From positions 5,862,001 through 5,926,000 of the forward strand of contig NZ_CP067396.1 of the NCBI RefSeq assembly GCF_023617245.1: a stretch of 64,000 nucleotides of DNA, written 5' to 3'. The stretch comes from Lysobacter enzymogenes (GTDB lineage Bacteria; Pseudomonadota; Gammaproteobacteria; Xanthomonadales; Xanthomonadaceae). Both the position numbers and the translations under genes were made by a program. The notes beneath the pieces were generated by a model. That model saw nothing but the letters and a program-made list of their open reading frames with translations, had not been told where the DNA came from and did not search any database. Positions 16,608 through 25,533 of this stretch are shown piece after piece. Position 1 is the first letter of the stretch; every line of letters begins with the position of its first letter.

Positions 16608-18188
16608 ATGGGAATCGACTTGCCCACTCGTGTTCTCCGCCGCTGCCGCTGGCCGGTCCTGATCGTGGGGCTGATGGCGATGGGTGCGGGTTGCGCCGGC
16701 GTCGGGCACCAAAGCGTCGGGCCTGAAGGCCCTCCCACGACAGCCGCTGCAGCGCAGGCATCGGCGGACACCGTGGGACGGGCTTCAGCTCCGATGCTTT
16801 CCGATCGGCCCGCCGCGAACGGAGCCAAAGGCATCGGGCCTGAAGGCCCTCCCACGAACGATGCTCTTGTGGGAGGAATTTCCACTCTTGTGGGAGGGAC
16901 TTCAGTCCCGACGCTTTCCGATCCGGTCGCCAAACACCCCGACGCCTCGCCCTTCGATCCACTGCACGCCTGGATGACCCAGGCCACCCGCCCCGGCGGC
17001 TACCTCGGCGCGGTGACCCTGATCGTGCACGAAGGCCGCATCGTCGACTTTCGCGCCTACGGCCACCGCGACCTCGCCCGCCGCGCGCCGATGCGCCGCG
17101 ACACGATCTTCCGCATCTACTCGATGAGCAAGACCGCGACCTCGGCCGCGGTCATGCAGCTGGCCGAACGCGGCCTGATCGACGTGGAAGCGCCGGTGCA
17201 GCGCTACCTGCCCGAACTCGCGGACCGCCAGGTCGCCAACGGCGATGCGCAGGCGCCGACGCTGCGCCCCGCGCGACGCGCGATCACGGTGCGCCACCTG
17301 CTCACCCACACCGCCGGTTTCGCCGCCGGCCTGCCCGGCGACGACGCCGCGGCGGCGCTGACCCGCCGCCACGATCCGCACGCCGCGCGCGACCTCGCCG
17401 GCTTCGTCGCCCGCCTCGCGCGAGCGCCGCTGGCCGCCGATCCGGGCACCCGCTTCGGTTACGACGGCGCCGCCACCGAAGTGCTGGCGCGGCTGGTCGA
17501 AGCCGTGTCCGGACAGCGCTTCGAGGCTTACCTGCGCGAGCATCTGTTCGCGCCGCTGCGCATGCGCGACACCGGCTTCGCGGTTCCCGCGGCGGCGCGC
17601 GGACGCATCGCCGACCTCACCACCACCGGCGACGACGGCCGCCTGCGTCTGGACGACGGCCCCTCGCAACGCGAACCCGGCGCGCCCCTCAACGCCTACG
17701 CCAGCGGCGCCGGCGGTTTGTATTCCACCGCCTGCGATTACGCGCGCTTCGCCCAGATGCTGCTCGACGGCGGCCGCATCGCCGACGAATCGGGCTTCGC
17801 CGACTGCGACAGCACGCGCCGCGACGGCGCAGGCCCGCGCGTGCTGCGCACCGATACGGTCGCGGCGATGCTGCGCAACCAGCTGACCATGCTCGATCCG
17901 CCGGTGCACCAATACGACGCCGGCGAAGGCTTCGGCTACGGCGGCGCGGTGGTGATCGATCCGGCCCGGCGCAGCGCGCCGGCGTCGCTCGGACAGTTCG
18001 GCTGGCCCGGTGCCGCCTCGACCACCTACGCCATCGACCCCAAGCGCAGGACGGTCGCGCTGGCGCTGCTGCAACACCTGCCGCGCGCCGGCGTCGCCGG
18101 CGATCCGCCGCGCTTGAGCAAGGACTTCTACCGGCTCGCGTTCGCCGCGACCGATGCCGCCGGCCGCGCGGCGCCGCGCTCGCCATGA
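16608..18188 (+). CDS. Beta-lactamase/esterase-fold serine hydrolase, probable lipoprotein, with translated repeats
   Basis: The 526-aa protein has an N-terminal hydrophobic segment ending in MGAGCAG, an imperfect lipobox, so it is likely exported. The class C beta-lactamase/family VIII esterase fold begins near residue 115 (TRPGGYLGAVTLIVHEGRIV). The catalytic SxxK is SMSK in IYSMSKTATSA, and the usual YxN position appears as YDG (RFGYDGAA). Residues about 36-100 are the in-frame translation of at least three family A repeat copies (VGPEGPPT, IGPEGPPT, VGGTSVPT) and form a spacer between the export signal and the enzyme. It follows the TonB receptor gene by 74 bp. The substrate is unknown; deacetylation or ester cleavage of glycans would fit. 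Confidence 0.85.
   Translation: MGIDLPTRVLRRCRWPVLIVGLMAMGAGCAGVGHQSVGPEGPPTTAAAAQASADTVGRASAPMLSDRPAANGAKGIGPEGPPTNDALVGGISTLVGGTSVPTLSDPVAKHPDASPFDPLHAWMTQATRPGGYLGAVTLIVHEGRIVDFRAYGHRDLARRAPMRRDTIFRIYSMSKTATSAAVMQLAERGLIDVEAPVQRYLPELADRQVANGDAQAPTLRPARRAITVRHLLTHTAGFAAGLPGDDAAAALTRRHDPHAARDLAGFVARLARAPLAADPGTRFGYDGAATEVLARLVEAVSGQRFEAYLREHLFAPLRMRDTGFAVPAAARGRIADLTTTGDDGRLRLDDGPSQREPGAPLNAYASGAGGLYSTACDYARFAQMLLDGGRIADESGFADCDSTRRDGAGPRVLRTDTVAAMLRNQLTMLDPPVHQYDAGEGFGYGGAVVIDPARRSAPASLGQFGWPGAASTTYAIDPKRRTVALALLQHLPRAGVAGDPPRLSKDFYRLAFAATDAAGRAAPRSP
16711..16920. repeat. Cluster of family A repeats inside a coding sequence
   Basis: Copies of GTCGGGCCTGAAGGCCCTCC and variants occur at about 16714-16740, 16770-16800, 16830-16857 and 16868-16918, in both orientations. 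All stay in frame with the serine hydrolase gene and encode its N-terminal linker. The element elsewhere is strictly intergenic. Confidence 0.8.
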
Positions 18189-18216
18189 AGCCCATCGCCC
18201 CCATCGGACACCGCGC

Positions 18217-19176
18217 ATGACCGCGAACACGCCCCCTGCCGTCCTCGTCGCCGGTTCGGCCAATCTGGACTTCGTCGTCCGCGCCGCGCACGCGCCCGCG
18301 CCCGGCGAAACCGTGCTCGGCCGCGAGCTGGCGACCTATCCCGGCGGCAAGGGCGCCAACCAGGCACTGGCCTGCGCCCACGCCGGCGCCGCACCGACGC
18401 GCATGCTGCTGGCGCTGGGCGAAGACGCGCACGCCGAGCCGATCGAACGCTCGCTGCGCGAAGGCGGCGTGGAACTGCACGTGCACCGCTGCGCCGAGCG
18501 CGCCACCGGCAGCGCCTTCGTCTGCGTGGCCGACGACGGCGAGAACGCGATCGTGGTCGCGCCCGGCGCCAACGCCGCGCTGCGCGGCGACGACCTGCCC
18601 GCGCTCGACGGCATCGCCTGGCTGTTGCTGCAACTCGAATCGCCGCTCGAGGCGGTCGCCGACTGGGCCCGGCAGGCGCGCTCGGCAGGCGTCGCCGTCG
18701 CGCTCAACGCCGCGCCCGCGCGGGCGCTGCCGGCCGCGCTGCTGGACGACGTCGACCTGCTGATCGTCAACGAAGGCGAACTGGCCGCGCTGACCGGCAT
18801 CGACGACCTCGATGCCGCCGTCGCCGCCGTGCGCGTGCCGCGCGTGGTGGTGACCCTCGGCGCGCGCGGCTGCCTCGCCCGTGTCGACGGCGCGCGCCTG
18901 CGCCAGGACGCGTTCGCGGTCGAAGCGGTCGATACCACCGCGGCCGGCGACACCTTCTGCGGCGTGCTGGTCGCCGCGTTGGCCCGGGGCGACGGCTTCG
19001 ACACCGCGCTGCGCCGCGCCTGCGCGGCCTCGGCGCTGGCGTGCACGCGGCCCGGCGCGCAAAGCAGCGTGCCCAGTCATGCCGAGGTCGAAGCGCTGTT
19101 GCACACTGCCGCAGACCGCAATTCCGTAGGAGGGACTTCAGTCCCGATGCCCTCCGCTCAGGTCGCCGCGATCTGA
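18217..19176 (+). CDS. PfkB-family carbohydrate kinase (ribokinase-like)
   Basis: The 319-aa protein has the PfkB N-terminal glycine motif (ATYPGGKGANQALACAHAG) and the C-terminal signature DTTAAGDTFCGVLV with the catalytic Asp in AGD. VLVAGSANLDFVV is the ribokinase-type start. It phosphorylates a sugar, probably ribose or a related pentose, in the cytoplasm. It lies 28 bp after the hydrolase gene and before glycosidase genes. The last 19 residues or so (RNSVGGTSVPMPSAQVAAI) and the stop codon are provided by a family A repeat, so the native C-terminus has been replaced or extended. Substrate assignment to ribose is tentative. Confidence 0.88.
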   Translation: MTANTPPAVLVAGSANLDFVVRAAHAPAPGETVLGRELATYPGGKGANQALACAHAGAAPTRMLLALGEDAHAEPIERSLREGGVELHVHRCAERATGSAFVCVADDGENAIVVAPGANAALRGDDLPALDGIAWLLLQLESPLEAVADWARQARSAGVAVALNAAPARALPAALLDDVDLLIVNEGELAALTGIDDLDAAVAAVRVPRVVVTLGARGCLARVDGARLRQDAFAVEAVDTTAAGDTFCGVLVAALARGDGFDTALRRACAASALACTRPGAQSSVPSHAEVEALLHTAADRNSVGGTSVPMPSAQVAAI

Positions 19177-19210
19177 GACAAGAGCGTCGGGAATGAAGTC
19201 CCTCCCACCG
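19127..19210. repeat. Family A repeat overlapping the kinase 3' end
   Basis: Arms GTAGGAGGGACTTCAGTCCC and GGAATGAAGTCCCTCCCAC flank AGGTCGCCGCGATCTGAGAC. The TGA of this core is the kinase stop codon at 19174-19176. Confidence 0.85.
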
Positions 19211-19249
19211 TCGCTTCGCTCACTCCCCCTTCCGAACATCAGCACGCCC

Positions 19250-21433
19250 ATGTCCAACGACTATTCCGCCGCCGCCGACGCCGCCCCCGAAGACGAACGT
19301 CCGCGCGTGCGCAGCGAGTACAAGTTCTCCCACGTCACCACCCAGCGCTACCTGCCGCTGCCGGGCAAGGCGCCGGGCTGGCCGTTCGCCGAGATCGGCC
19401 ACTGGAAGACCGACGTGGACGGCGCCCTCGACGACTGGATCGAGGAGCTCAAGGATTGGCGCCGCGAGCATCTGGTCCGCATCGGCTACGACGACGCGCA
19501 TTACCGCCGCCCGGAGCTGCAATGGGCGCAGCGCAATTTCGTCCACGCGCAGATAATGGTCGAGGACCGCTACTTCTACGATCCGGTCGAAGGCCGCTAC
19601 ACCGTCGACCGTTACCTCGACGACCTGGAGCGCCGCTACGGCGGCATCGACAGCGTGCTGATCTGGCCGGTGTATCCGAACATCGGCGTCGACGACCGCA
19701 ACCAGTTCGATCTCGCCCGCGACCTGCCGGGCGGGCTCGACGGCCTGCGCGGCGCGGTCGCCGATTTCCATCGCCGCGGCGTGCGCGTGTTCCTGCCGAC
19801 CATGCCCTGGGACCACGGCACCCGCGACAGCGGCCGGCGCGATTGGGACGCCGTGGCCGAACTGGTCGCCGCGATCGGCGCCGACGGCGTCAACGGCGAC
19901 ACCTACAACGGCGTGCCGCGCGCGTTCTTCGACGCCTGCGACGCCGCCGGCCATCCGGTCGTGCTGCAGCCCGAATCGACCATCAGCGCCGAAGAGGCGC
20001 TGATCTGGAACGTGCAGAGCTGGGGCAAGAAGGCGCCGAACGAACCGGTGCCGCCGGTGGCCAAGTTCAAGTGGCTGGAACCGCGCCACATGATCAACTA
20101 CGAGAACCGCTGGGGCCGCGACCGCAACCACGACCTGCAATACATTTTCTTCAACGGCGTCGGCTACAACGCCTGGGAGAACGTCTGGGGCCTGTGGAAC
20201 CAGCTGACCGAGCGCGATGCCGAGTCGCTGCGCCGCATCGCCGGCATCGAGCGCGCGTTCGCCCCGCACTTCGTCAGCCACGACTGGCGCCCGTACGCGC
20301 GCACCCTGCAGCACGGCGTGTTCGCCAGCCGCTTCCCGCACGCCGGCGCGGCGGTGTGGACCATGGTCAACCGCAACGAGTTCGATCTCGACGGCGAGCT
20401 GATCGCGGTCGCGCACGCCGAAGGCCAGCGTTACTACGACCTGTGGAACGGCGTCGAACTGGCGCCGCGCCTGGACGGCGAACGCGCGGTGCTGGAATTC
20501 GCCCTGGAAGGCCGCGGCTTCGGCGCGCTGCTGGCGCTGCCGGACGGCGCGGCGCACGCGGGGCTCGACGCGTTCCTGGCGACGATGCGGGCGTTGTCGG
20601 CCAAGCCGCTGCGCGAGTGCAGCGCGCAGTGGACCTCGCTCAAGCAGACCCTGGTGGAGATCGCGCCGACCGCGCCGGCGGCGAGCGCGCCGCACGGCAT
20701 GGTCGAGATTCCGGCCGGCGAATTCGATTTCGTCGTCGGCGGCGTCGAGATCGAAGGCCAGACCTGGGAAGGCGTCGACGTGCAGTATCCGTGGGAGAAC
20801 AGCGCGCGCCGCAATCACCGCCGGCGCCTGCGCCTGCCGCGCTACTTCATCGACCGCACCCCGGTCACCAACGCGCAATACCTCGACTTCGTCCACGCCA
20901 GCGGCTACCTCCCGCGCGACCCGCACAATTACCTGCGCGACTGGGTCGACGGCGCGCCGCGCGCGGGCTGGGAGCATCGCCCGGTGACCTGGGTCGCGCT
21001 CGAAGACGCGCGCGCCTACGCGCGCTGGGCCGGCAAGCGCCTGCCGCGCGAATGGGAGTGGCAGTACGCCGCGCAAGGCGACGACGGCCGCCGCTACCCG
21101 TGGGGCGACGACTGGCGCGAGGACGCCGTGCCCGCGCCCAACCGCAACCGCCGCGTGCGCGCGCCGGACGCGGTCGATGCGCATCCCGCCGGCGCCAGCC
21201 CGTTCGGCGTGCTCGATCTGGTCGGCAACGTCTGGCAATGGACCGACGAATACTTCGATGAACACACCCGCGCGGCGATCCTGCGCGGCGGCAGTTCGTA
21301 CCAGCCGCAGACCTCGCACTGGTACTTCCCGCAGGCCTACCGCCTCGACCAGCACGGCAAGCTGTTGCTGATGGCGCCGAGCAAGGACCGCTCGGCCTGC
21401 ATCGGTTTCCGCTGCGCCGCGGACGCGGAGTAA
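19250..21433 (+). CDS. Glycoside-hydrolase-like barrel fused to a formylglycine-generating-enzyme-like (SUMF1) domain
   Basis: The 727-aa protein has two parts. Residues about 20-470 look like an alpha/beta barrel of a glycoside-hydrolase type (YGGIDSVLIWPVYPNIGVDD; GVRVFLPTMPWDHGTRD; GADGVNGDTYNG). Residues about 480-727 form a SUMF1/FGE-like domain (MVEIPAGEFDF; YFIDRTPVTNAQYLDFV; GKRLPREWEWQYAA; GNVWQWTDEYFD; RGGSS). The copper-binding cysteine pair that true FGEs carry after RGGS is absent (SYQPQTSHWYFPQAY), so sulfatase activation is unlikely; two Cys occur only at the extreme end (ACIGFRC). It ends 4 bp before the GH127 gene, suggesting translational coupling and shared glycan processing. 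No export signal was seen. The exact reaction is unknown. Confidence 0.8.
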   Translation: MSNDYSAAADAAPEDERPRVRSEYKFSHVTTQRYLPLPGKAPGWPFAEIGHWKTDVDGALDDWIEELKDWRREHLVRIGYDDAHYRRPELQWAQRNFVHAQIMVEDRYFYDPVEGRYTVDRYLDDLERRYGGIDSVLIWPVYPNIGVDDRNQFDLARDLPGGLDGLRGAVADFHRRGVRVFLPTMPWDHGTRDSGRRDWDAVAELVAAIGADGVNGDTYNGVPRAFFDACDAAGHPVVLQPESTISAEEALIWNVQSWGKKAPNEPVPPVAKFKWLEPRHMINYENRWGRDRNHDLQYIFFNGVGYNAWENVWGLWNQLTERDAESLRRIAGIERAFAPHFVSHDWRPYARTLQHGVFASRFPHAGAAVWTMVNRNEFDLDGELIAVAHAEGQRYYDLWNGVELAPRLDGERAVLEFALEGRGFGALLALPDGAAHAGLDAFLATMRALSAKPLRECSAQWTSLKQTLVEIAPTAPAASAPHGMVEIPAGEFDFVVGGVEIEGQTWEGVDVQYPWENSARRNHRRRLRLPRYFIDRTPVTNAQYLDFVHASGYLPRDPHNYLRDWVDGAPRAGWEHRPVTWVALEDARAYARWAGKRLPREWEWQYAAQGDDGRRYPWGDDWREDAVPAPNRNRRVRAPDAVDAHPAGASPFGVLDLVGNVWQWTDEYFDEHTRAAILRGGSSYQPQTSHWYFPQAYRLDQHGKLLLMAPSKDRSACIGFRCAADAE

Positions 21434-21437
21434 GCGC

Positions 21438-23348
21438 ATGCGCCGCTACGCTCCCGCGCTCGACCCGGCCGGCATCGTCCTGCGCGGCCCGCTCGGCGAG
21501 GCGCTCGACGCCAACCTCGCCGGCCGCCTGTCGCATTTCATCGTCGACGAAACCAGTCCGGCGATCGCCTTGTTCGCGCCCGAACGGCGCGCGCGCAACG
21601 AGGAAGGCGATTGGTACGGCGAACACGCCGGCAAATGGCTCAGCGCCGCGGCCAAGGCGGCCGCGCGCAGCGGCGATGCGCAGCTGCTCGCCAACTTGCG
21701 CCGCGTCGCCGATTTCCTGGTCTCGACCCAGGAAGCCGACGGCTATCTGGGCACCTACGCGCCGCAGCGCCGCTTCATGCGCAAGCAAGCGCCCAAGCCG
21801 GTCAGCTGGGACGGCGCGCCGAGCGTGCGCACCTGGGACATCTGGACCCACGCGTATCTGATCCTGGGCCTGCTGGAAACGCACAAGCATTTCCCCGAAC
21901 CGCGCTACCTCGACGCCGCGCGCCGGATCGGCCGGCTGTGCCTGCGCACGCTCAGCGCCGGCGACATCGACATCACCGACCTGGGCAACCATTTCGGCAT
22001 GTCGGCGACGGTGCTGCTGGATCCCGCGGTGGAACTGTACTTCGCCACCGGCGAGCAGGACTTCCTCGACCTCGCCCTGACCGTACTCGGCCAGGCCGAC
22101 GCGCACCCGCCGCTGGCGCTGCTGACCCGCGCGTTGGCCGGCGCGGACGCGGCCGAGATCGCCACCGGCAAGGCCTATCAGCTGGCCTGGAACCTGGTCG
22201 GACTCGCCAAGCTGCATCGCGCCAGCGGCCATGCCGATTACCTGCGCGCAGTGCAGGCGCTGTGGCGCAGCATCCGCGAACGCCACCTCACCCTCGGCGG
22301 CGGCCCCTGGGGCGGCGTCGCCCATCGTTCGCGCGAGGTGTTCAACGCGCCGGGCGCGTTCAGTCCGCAGGCCTATGTCGAGACCTGCTCGACCCTGGCC
22401 TGGATCCAGCTCAACCGCGAACTGCTGACGATCACCGGCGAGGCGCGTTACGCCGAGGAGATCGAGCGCTCGGCCTACAACGATCTGCTCGCCGCGCAGG
22501 CGCCGGACGGCGAGGACTGGTGCTACTACGTGTTCCCCAACGGCAGGCGCGTGCACACCACGTACTGGCGCTGCTGCAAGTCCAGCGGCGCGATGGCGGT
22601 GGAGGAAGTGCCGGACGTGGCGTATTCGCTGGGCGAAGACGGCGCGACGACGGTGAACCTGTACGCCGCCGGCTCGGCGCGTATCGCCCATCCGCTCGCC
22701 GGCGAACTGACGCTGGCGCAGGACACCGCGTATCCGTTCGATGGCGAGATCCGCCTGCGCGTGTCGCCGCGGCGCGCGGCGCGGTTCGCGCTGCGCCTGC
22801 GGATTCCATCGTGGGCGCAGGGCGCGCGCGTCGCGGTCAACGGCGCGGCGGCCGGGGGCGAACCCGCGCCCGGCGATTACTTCGCCATCGAACGCGAATG
22901 GCGCGACGGCGACGAGGTCGTCCTGCGCCTGCCGATGCGCCCGATCGCGCACCGCGCGCTCAACCGCAACGTGCAGGAATCGCGCGCGCCCGACGGCAGC
23001 CCGGTCGCGCAGGAAGTGCTGCGCCACGGCTACATCGGTTTCACCTGCGGCCCGCTGGTCTACGCCACCGGCCTGATCGACGGATTCAAGAGCGAAGAAA
23101 CCGTGCGCTTGCCCGATGCGCCCATCGCCGACTGGCTGCACTGGTCGCCGCCGGGCGCCGACGGCGCGACGCCGCGCCTGGAACTGCGCCTGGACTATCG
23201 CGCGCCGCTGGCGTTCGAGCCCTATTACCGCGCCGGCGGCCGCGCCGACGGCGCGTGGCGCCTGACCTGGCTGTCGCTGGCGCCGCCCGCGACCGCCGCG
23301 GACGAGGATTTCGCGCACGATCCACAGCCGCCAAGCAAGAATTGGTAA
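21438..23348 (+). CDS. GH127 family protein, beta-L-arabinofuranosidase-like
   Basis: The 636-aa protein matches the GH127 (former DUF1680) pattern: WGSxE-less start, FNAPGAFSPQAYVETC, then YWRCCKSSGAMAVEEVPD. In the characterised enzyme HypBA1 a zinc site is formed by one Glu and three Cys, one of which is the nucleophile. The ExC pair (ETC, around residues 315-317) and the CC pair (around 378-379) are present here. The C-terminal part is beta-rich. It has no signal peptide, so it acts on imported oligosaccharides in the cytoplasm. It lies 4 bp after the barrel/FGE-like gene. Specificity beyond a furanoside or related glycan cannot be assigned. Confidence 0.87.
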   Translation: MRRYAPALDPAGIVLRGPLGEALDANLAGRLSHFIVDETSPAIALFAPERRARNEEGDWYGEHAGKWLSAAAKAAARSGDAQLLANLRRVADFLVSTQEADGYLGTYAPQRRFMRKQAPKPVSWDGAPSVRTWDIWTHAYLILGLLETHKHFPEPRYLDAARRIGRLCLRTLSAGDIDITDLGNHFGMSATVLLDPAVELYFATGEQDFLDLALTVLGQADAHPPLALLTRALAGADAAEIATGKAYQLAWNLVGLAKLHRASGHADYLRAVQALWRSIRERHLTLGGGPWGGVAHRSREVFNAPGAFSPQAYVETCSTLAWIQLNRELLTITGEARYAEEIERSAYNDLLAAQAPDGEDWCYYVFPNGRRVHTTYWRCCKSSGAMAVEEVPDVAYSLGEDGATTVNLYAAGSARIAHPLAGELTLAQDTAYPFDGEIRLRVSPRRAARFALRLRIPSWAQGARVAVNGAAAGGEPAPGDYFAIEREWRDGDEVVLRLPMRPIAHRALNRNVQESRAPDGSPVAQEVLRHGYIGFTCGPLVYATGLIDGFKSEETVRLPDAPIADWLHWSPPGADGATPRLELRLDYRAPLAFEPYYRAGGRADGAWRLTWLSLAPPATAADEDFAHDPQPPSKNW

Positions 23349-23440
23349 CGCCAGAACATATGCCGCACGACTGTTCGCGCGCGCCGCCAGCGCGCACAGT
23401 TGGACCGCCCGCCTCGACGAAGCCCAGGCTCCGCCCCCGC

Positions 23441-24640
23441 ATGGATTCCCGCTCCTCCTCCCCGACCGACTCCAGGCGCTCCGGCGCCGGCCCGCTGGCC
23501 GGCGTGCGCGTGCTCGACCTCAGCGCCTACATCGCCGGTCCCTACGGCTGCGCGCTGCTCGCCGACCAGGGCGCGGACGTGATCAAGATCGAACCGCCCG
23601 ACGGCGACAACCTGCGCCAGTATCCGTCCACCCTGGCCAGCGAGAGCCGCGCCTTCCTCGGCGTCAACCGCAGCAAGCGCGGCATCGTGCTCGACCTCAA
23701 GCGCGCGCACGACCACGCCACCTTGTTGCGGCTGGTGCGCGAAGCCGACGTGCTGGTGCACAACTTCCGCCCCAGCGTGCCGGCGCGCCTGGGCATCGAT
23801 TTCGAGCGCCTGCAGCTGATCAACCCGCGCCTGATCTATTGCGCGGTCAGCGGCTACGGCGAAGACGGCCCGATGAAGGACAAGGCCGGCTACGACCAGG
23901 TGCTGCAGACCCTGACCGGCATGTGCGCGCTGCAGGGCAAGCGCGGCGGCCCGCCGGAGATCATCTACGGCTCGGTGGTCGACTACTACGCCGCCGCCCT
24001 GCTCAGCGGCGGCGTGGCCTCGGCGCTGTACGAACGCGAACGCAGCGGCCTGGGCCAGTTCGTCGGCGTGTCGCTGCTGCGCAGCGCGCTGACCATGCAG
24101 TCGGCGCGGATGATCTGGGCCGAGGGCGAGGGCCTGGACATCGGCCGCGACATGCGCTCGGGCGGCGTCACCGGCATCCATCCGACCCGCGAGGGCCACA
24201 TCTACATTTCCGCCAACACGCCGCGGTTCTGGCAGGCGCTGTGCGAGAAAACCGGGCTTAGCGAGCTGGCCGCCGATCCGCGCTACGACAGCGTGCGCAA
24301 GCGCGCCCAGGCCGCGGCGCAGATCGTGCCGCGGCTGCACGCGGCGCTGGCCGCGCGCGACGCGCTGGAATGGGAAGCGCTGTTCGGCGACGAGGTTCCG
24401 TGCGCGGCGGCGCGGCGGATCGAGGACATGTTCGAACACCCGCAGGTGCTGGCCGAAGGCATCGTCGCGCCGATCGAGCATCCAGGCGTGGGGCGTTATC
24501 GCGGCGTCGCGCAGTCGATCAAGTTCGGCCGCACCCCGGGGCCGGCCGCGTTCGCGGCGCCGCAGCTGGGGCAGGATACCGAGGCGGTGAAGCGCGAGTT
24601 GGACGAATCCGGGACGGTGGCGGCGCGCGAGCGCGGTTGA
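23441..24640 (+). CDS. Class III (CaiB/BaiF) CoA-transferase
   Basis: The 399-aa protein shows the family III signature: GVRVLDLSAYIAGPYGCALL, GADVIKIEPPDGD, NRSKRGIVLDLK, and the region SVVDYYAAALL, which holds the expected catalytic Asp that forms the acyl-aspartyl intermediate. These interlocked dimers move CoA between carboxylic acids in the cytoplasm. Start ATG 23441 (MDSRSSSPTDSRR) gives a low-complexity N-terminus of about 15 residues before the conserved part. It is the last gene of the plus-strand catabolic run and is a functional match for the CitE-like lyase encoded at 4.8 kb: acid activation followed by CoA-ester cleavage. That pairing is inference. Confidence 0.9.
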   Translation: MDSRSSSPTDSRRSGAGPLAGVRVLDLSAYIAGPYGCALLADQGADVIKIEPPDGDNLRQYPSTLASESRAFLGVNRSKRGIVLDLKRAHDHATLLRLVREADVLVHNFRPSVPARLGIDFERLQLINPRLIYCAVSGYGEDGPMKDKAGYDQVLQTLTGMCALQGKRGGPPEIIYGSVVDYYAAALLSGGVASALYERERSGLGQFVGVSLLRSALTMQSARMIWAEGEGLDIGRDMRSGGVTGIHPTREGHIYISANTPRFWQALCEKTGLSELAADPRYDSVRKRAQAAAQIVPRLHAALAARDALEWEALFGDEVPCAAARRIEDMFEHPQVLAEGIVAPIEHPGVGRYRGVAQSIKFGRTPGPAAFAAPQLGQDTEAVKRELDESGTVAARERG

Positions 24641-24659
24641 ATCGCCGCTTTCGTCGCAG

Positions 24660-24757
24660 GTGGAGGTGCGCGGTCGCGGCTCGCGCCGCTCCTACAGGAG
24701 CTTCGGACGCCTCGATCCCGACTGTAGGAGCGGCGCGAGCCGCGACCGCGACACCGC
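24660..24757. repeat. Family B repeat, inverted pair
   Basis: Arms GGCTCGCGCCGCTCCTACAG and CTGTAGGAGCGGCGCGAGCC are separated by about 30 bp. The pair lies between the convergent CoA-transferase and PLD genes, where it could act as a bidirectional transcript end. Confidence 0.85.
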
Positions 24758-24773
24758 GACTACCGCGCCAACC

Positions 24774-25523
24774 TCAGCCCTCGAACTTATCCCACAGCGT
24801 CTCGAAGTGCCCCGAGAAGCTGCGCACCAGATTGGCGTCGTCGGTCACCACCAGGTTCTCTTCGTTGCTGGTGGTCGCGCTGCGGGTCCAGTTGAAGCTG
24901 CCGTTCGCCAGCACCCGCCCGTCGAACAGCGCGAACTTGTGGTGCATGTGGAACGGGCTGTCGTCGACCCGCACCGGCACCCCGAGCTCGCGCAGGCGCA
25001 GCACGTCGCTGCCGTCGTCGAACTTCTTGTCGTTGTCGCTGATCACCCGCACCGCGATGCCGCGCTTGTGGCAGGCCAGGATCTCCTCGGCCAGGCGGTC
25101 GTCGGAAATGGTGTAGACGCACACATCGAGGCTGCGCTTGGCCGAGCGGCACAGCTCGCGCAGCTTGCGCAGGCAGGCGTCGCCGGGCGCGAAGAAGGCG
25201 CTCGACACCAGCGTCGGCGGCTCGGCCACCGCATCGAGGGTCTTGACCACCTGCTCCAGCCAGCGCAACGCGTCCAGCGTGCGCGCCGGCTGCGCCTGCA
25301 TCAGCTCGCGGGCGAGGTCGAAGGCGCGGTTGCGCAGATAACGCACCCGGTCGGCCGGCAGGCGCGCGCCGAGCTCGCGCAGTTCGAACTTCTCTTCGTT
25401 GTCCAGCGACAAGTCGGCGACGCTTTCGCGCAGGGTGCGGTCGAGCGCGGCGAAATCCGTCGCCGGCGTCTGCGAGGCCGCCTGGATGGCGACGTTGGCG
25501 GCGGTATAAACGGCGGTGTTCAT
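24774..25523 (-). CDS. Phospholipase D-like protein with one HKD motif
   Basis: The 249-aa protein has a helical N-terminal half of about 105 residues with no recognised fold. A PLD-like domain follows: SSAFFAPGDACLRKLREL, YTISDDRLAEEIL, then HHKFALFDGRVLANGSFNWT, which is the HxKx4D catalytic motif with the downstream GSxNWT. A single HKD implies dimerisation, as in Nuc-type nucleases and mitochondrial PLD. Substrate may be nucleic acid or phospholipid. No signal peptide was seen. It is the last gene of the pspA-flotillin-ATPase run, 10 bp after the ATPase stop, so it is probably translated from the same mRNA and acts with that complex. Confidence 0.85.
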   Translation of the reverse strand: MNTAVYTAANVAIQAASQTPATDFAALDRTLRESVADLSLDNEEKFELRELGARLPADRVRYLRNRAFDLARELMQAQPARTLDALRWLEQVVKTLDAVAEPPTLVSSAFFAPGDACLRKLRELCRSAKRSLDVCVYTISDDRLAEEILACHKRGIAVRVISDNDKKFDDGSDVLRLRELGVPVRVDDSPFHMHHKFALFDGRVLANGSFNWTRSATTSNEENLVVTDDANLVRSFSGHFETLWDKFEG

Positions 25524-25533
25524 GATCGTGGCC

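Noticed and set aside
24660..24757. Repeated 28-bp units considered as a CRISPR array
   Set aside because: Units are inverted pairs scattered in many spacers, with no regular spacers and no cas genes.
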